Below are positions 63,386-64,000 of a DNA stretch of 64,000 nt, piece after piece. Position 1 is the stretch's first letter. Each line of letters opens with the position of its first letter. Below the pieces are notes generated by a model. The model ran no database searches. It was not told the origin of the DNA and worked only from the letters and a program-made list of their open reading frames with translations. The stretch spans positions 24,665 to 88,664 of the forward strand of contig JAGXIH010000016.1 in NCBI GenBank assembly GCA_024635795.1, written 5' to 3'. The translations under genes were made by a program, and so were the position numbers. This stretch comes from Salegentibacter sp. (GTDB taxonomy: Bacteria > Bacteroidota > Bacteroidia > Flavobacteriales > Flavobacteriaceae).

Positions 63386-63393
63386 TATATTTG
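63386..63393 (+). promoter_or_regulatory. Promoter of tRNA-Leu
   Basis: TTG (63365-63367), an 18-base spacer and an exact TATATTTG box (TAnnTTTG) give the best-matched promoter in this window. The tRNA starts about 60 bases on; two small hairpins fill the leader. Confidence 0.75.
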
Positions 63394-63453
63394 CATCCGC
63401 TTACGACAAGTAAGTGTTTTTACAACGAGTCCTAAGTGTTGTAAAATGGAAAT

Positions 63454-63535
63454 GCGGGCGTGGTGGAATTGGTAGACACGCTAGACTTAGGATCTAGTGC
63501 AGCAATGTGTGGAGGTTCGAGTCCTCTCGCCCGCA
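63454..63535 (+). tRNA. tRNA-Leu (anticodon UAG)
   Basis: 82 bases. The acceptor stem GCGGGCG pairs with CGCCCGC, the discriminator is A, and CCA is not encoded. The anticodon stem CTAGA pairs with TCTAG around loop CTTAGGA, so the anticodon is TAG, reading CUA. The long variable arm and GGTTCGAGTCC T-arm are typical of tRNA-Leu. Confidence 0.97.
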
Positions 63536-63543
63536 CAGAGATA

Positions 63544-63586
63544 AACCGTAACACAGATGAAAATCAAAGTGTTACGGTTTTTTCTT
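63544..63586 (+). terminator. Terminator after tRNA-Leu
   Basis: AACCGTAACAC and GTGTTACGGTT form an 11-bp stem with a 14-base loop, then a T-run, starting 9 bases after the tRNA. Confidence 0.88.
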
Positions 63587-63902
63587 TTCTATATTTGTAC
63601 GATTAATGTACGGTAAAATTTAATTAACTGTTTTTTTTAAGAAAAGCATTGCCAGTATAAATAAACTAACAGTATTATCAAATCTTAAATCTTTAAATTC
63701 CCAAATAATAAAACTTGGAACCCAAAAGAATTATCGATTTAGGGCTCTTCAAAACACAGCAAAGATCAATAAGGACAATTGAAGAATCTTGACCTTATAA
63801 AATTTGTTAGAAGGCAAAATTCAAAAACATATTTTGAGGCAAAAGACCAAAAATAAAGAAATCAAATCAATTTAAGAACTATGGTAACCGCCACGGTTAA
63901 TT
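63587..63902. other. AT-rich gene-free region after tRNA-Leu
   Basis: 316 bases with no convincing open frame. A TATATTTG box at 63590-63597 points into it but only a five-codon ATG frame follows. An inverted repeat AACCGCCACGGTT lies at about 63886-63898. No att-like copy of the tRNA end is found here. Confidence 0.4.
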
Positions 63903-64000
63903 TTACAATGCAACCGTCACCGTTGAATTGCCGTTGCTTTCACCGTTGGAACTAGCATTGTTTATTATTTCAAAAATGCTAACTGACTGACAATAAGCAG
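63903..64000 (-). CDS. Possible C-terminal end of a gene cut by the window edge
   Basis: The reverse strand is open from the window end to a TAA at 63903-63905, about 31 codons (it ends SNGESNGNSTVTVAL). The tail is Asn/Ser-rich and I do not recognise it. The length is too short to exclude chance. Confidence 0.3.
   Translation of the reverse strand, partial: AYCQSVSIFEIINNASSNGESNGNSTVTVAL

Overview
The window reads as chromosome of a marine-type Flavobacteriaceae bacterium (Bacteroidota; Gramella/Salegentibacter/Zunongwangia-like by family content). The reasons are the Bacteroidota -7 promoter box TAnnTTTG found in front of many genes, a type IX secretion (T9SS) sorting domain, a TonB-dependent receptor with an N-terminal carboxypeptidase-like domain, BlaI/M56 modules, a bacterial acyl-CoA-binding protein, and many lipoproteins. 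The exact genus cannot be settled from the sequence alone.

Layout. 1-8.3 kb: truncated TPR protein, GAPDH, lipoyl synthase, ECF sigma factor, glycosyltransferase, fasciclin lipoprotein, an apparently orphan TPP riboswitch, murB, aminotransferase and a DUF1573 protein. 8.5-19 kb is housekeeping: valS, a phospholipid operon (LUD protein, cdsA, psd, acyl-CoA-binding protein), rsfS-ftsH, birA, pyrE and a Nudix hydrolase. 18.6-28 kb: M14 peptidase, TonB receptor, coaD, ddl, PASTA protein, rluD, creatininase-like protein and lrgAB. 28-41 kb: a block of energy-limitation and stress genes (DUF6544, PEP synthase, P-type ATPase, SDR, phosphoribosyltransferase, GT4-GH130 pair, ribosome hibernation factor). 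41-48 kb: a BlaI-M56-TPR sensor operon, a T9SS-exported protein, a TonB_C-like lipoprotein and a hicAB pair with a broken toxin. 48-63.5 kb: glycosyltransferase, ruvC, hemW, a vapBC-type pair, cyclase, MutS-like ATPase, peptidases and tRNA-Leu(UAG). The last 450 bases are AT-rich and nearly gene-free.

The most interesting signal is regulatory. Between 28.1 and 44.8 kb, seven intergenic sites fit TGAY-N4-RTCA, a Crp/Fnr-type palindrome. Each lies at the same distance, 35 bases from its first base to the first base of a TAnnTTTG-like box, and each is oriented toward a gene start. This suggests one activator-driven regulon covering the stress block and a secreted protein. The regulator is not in this window. 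Other signals are a TPP riboswitch with its own terminator but no gene, an M56 sensor protease with an internal lipoprotein-type signal, paired operator-like palindromes before blaI and hicA, and clusters of degenerate hairpin repeats.
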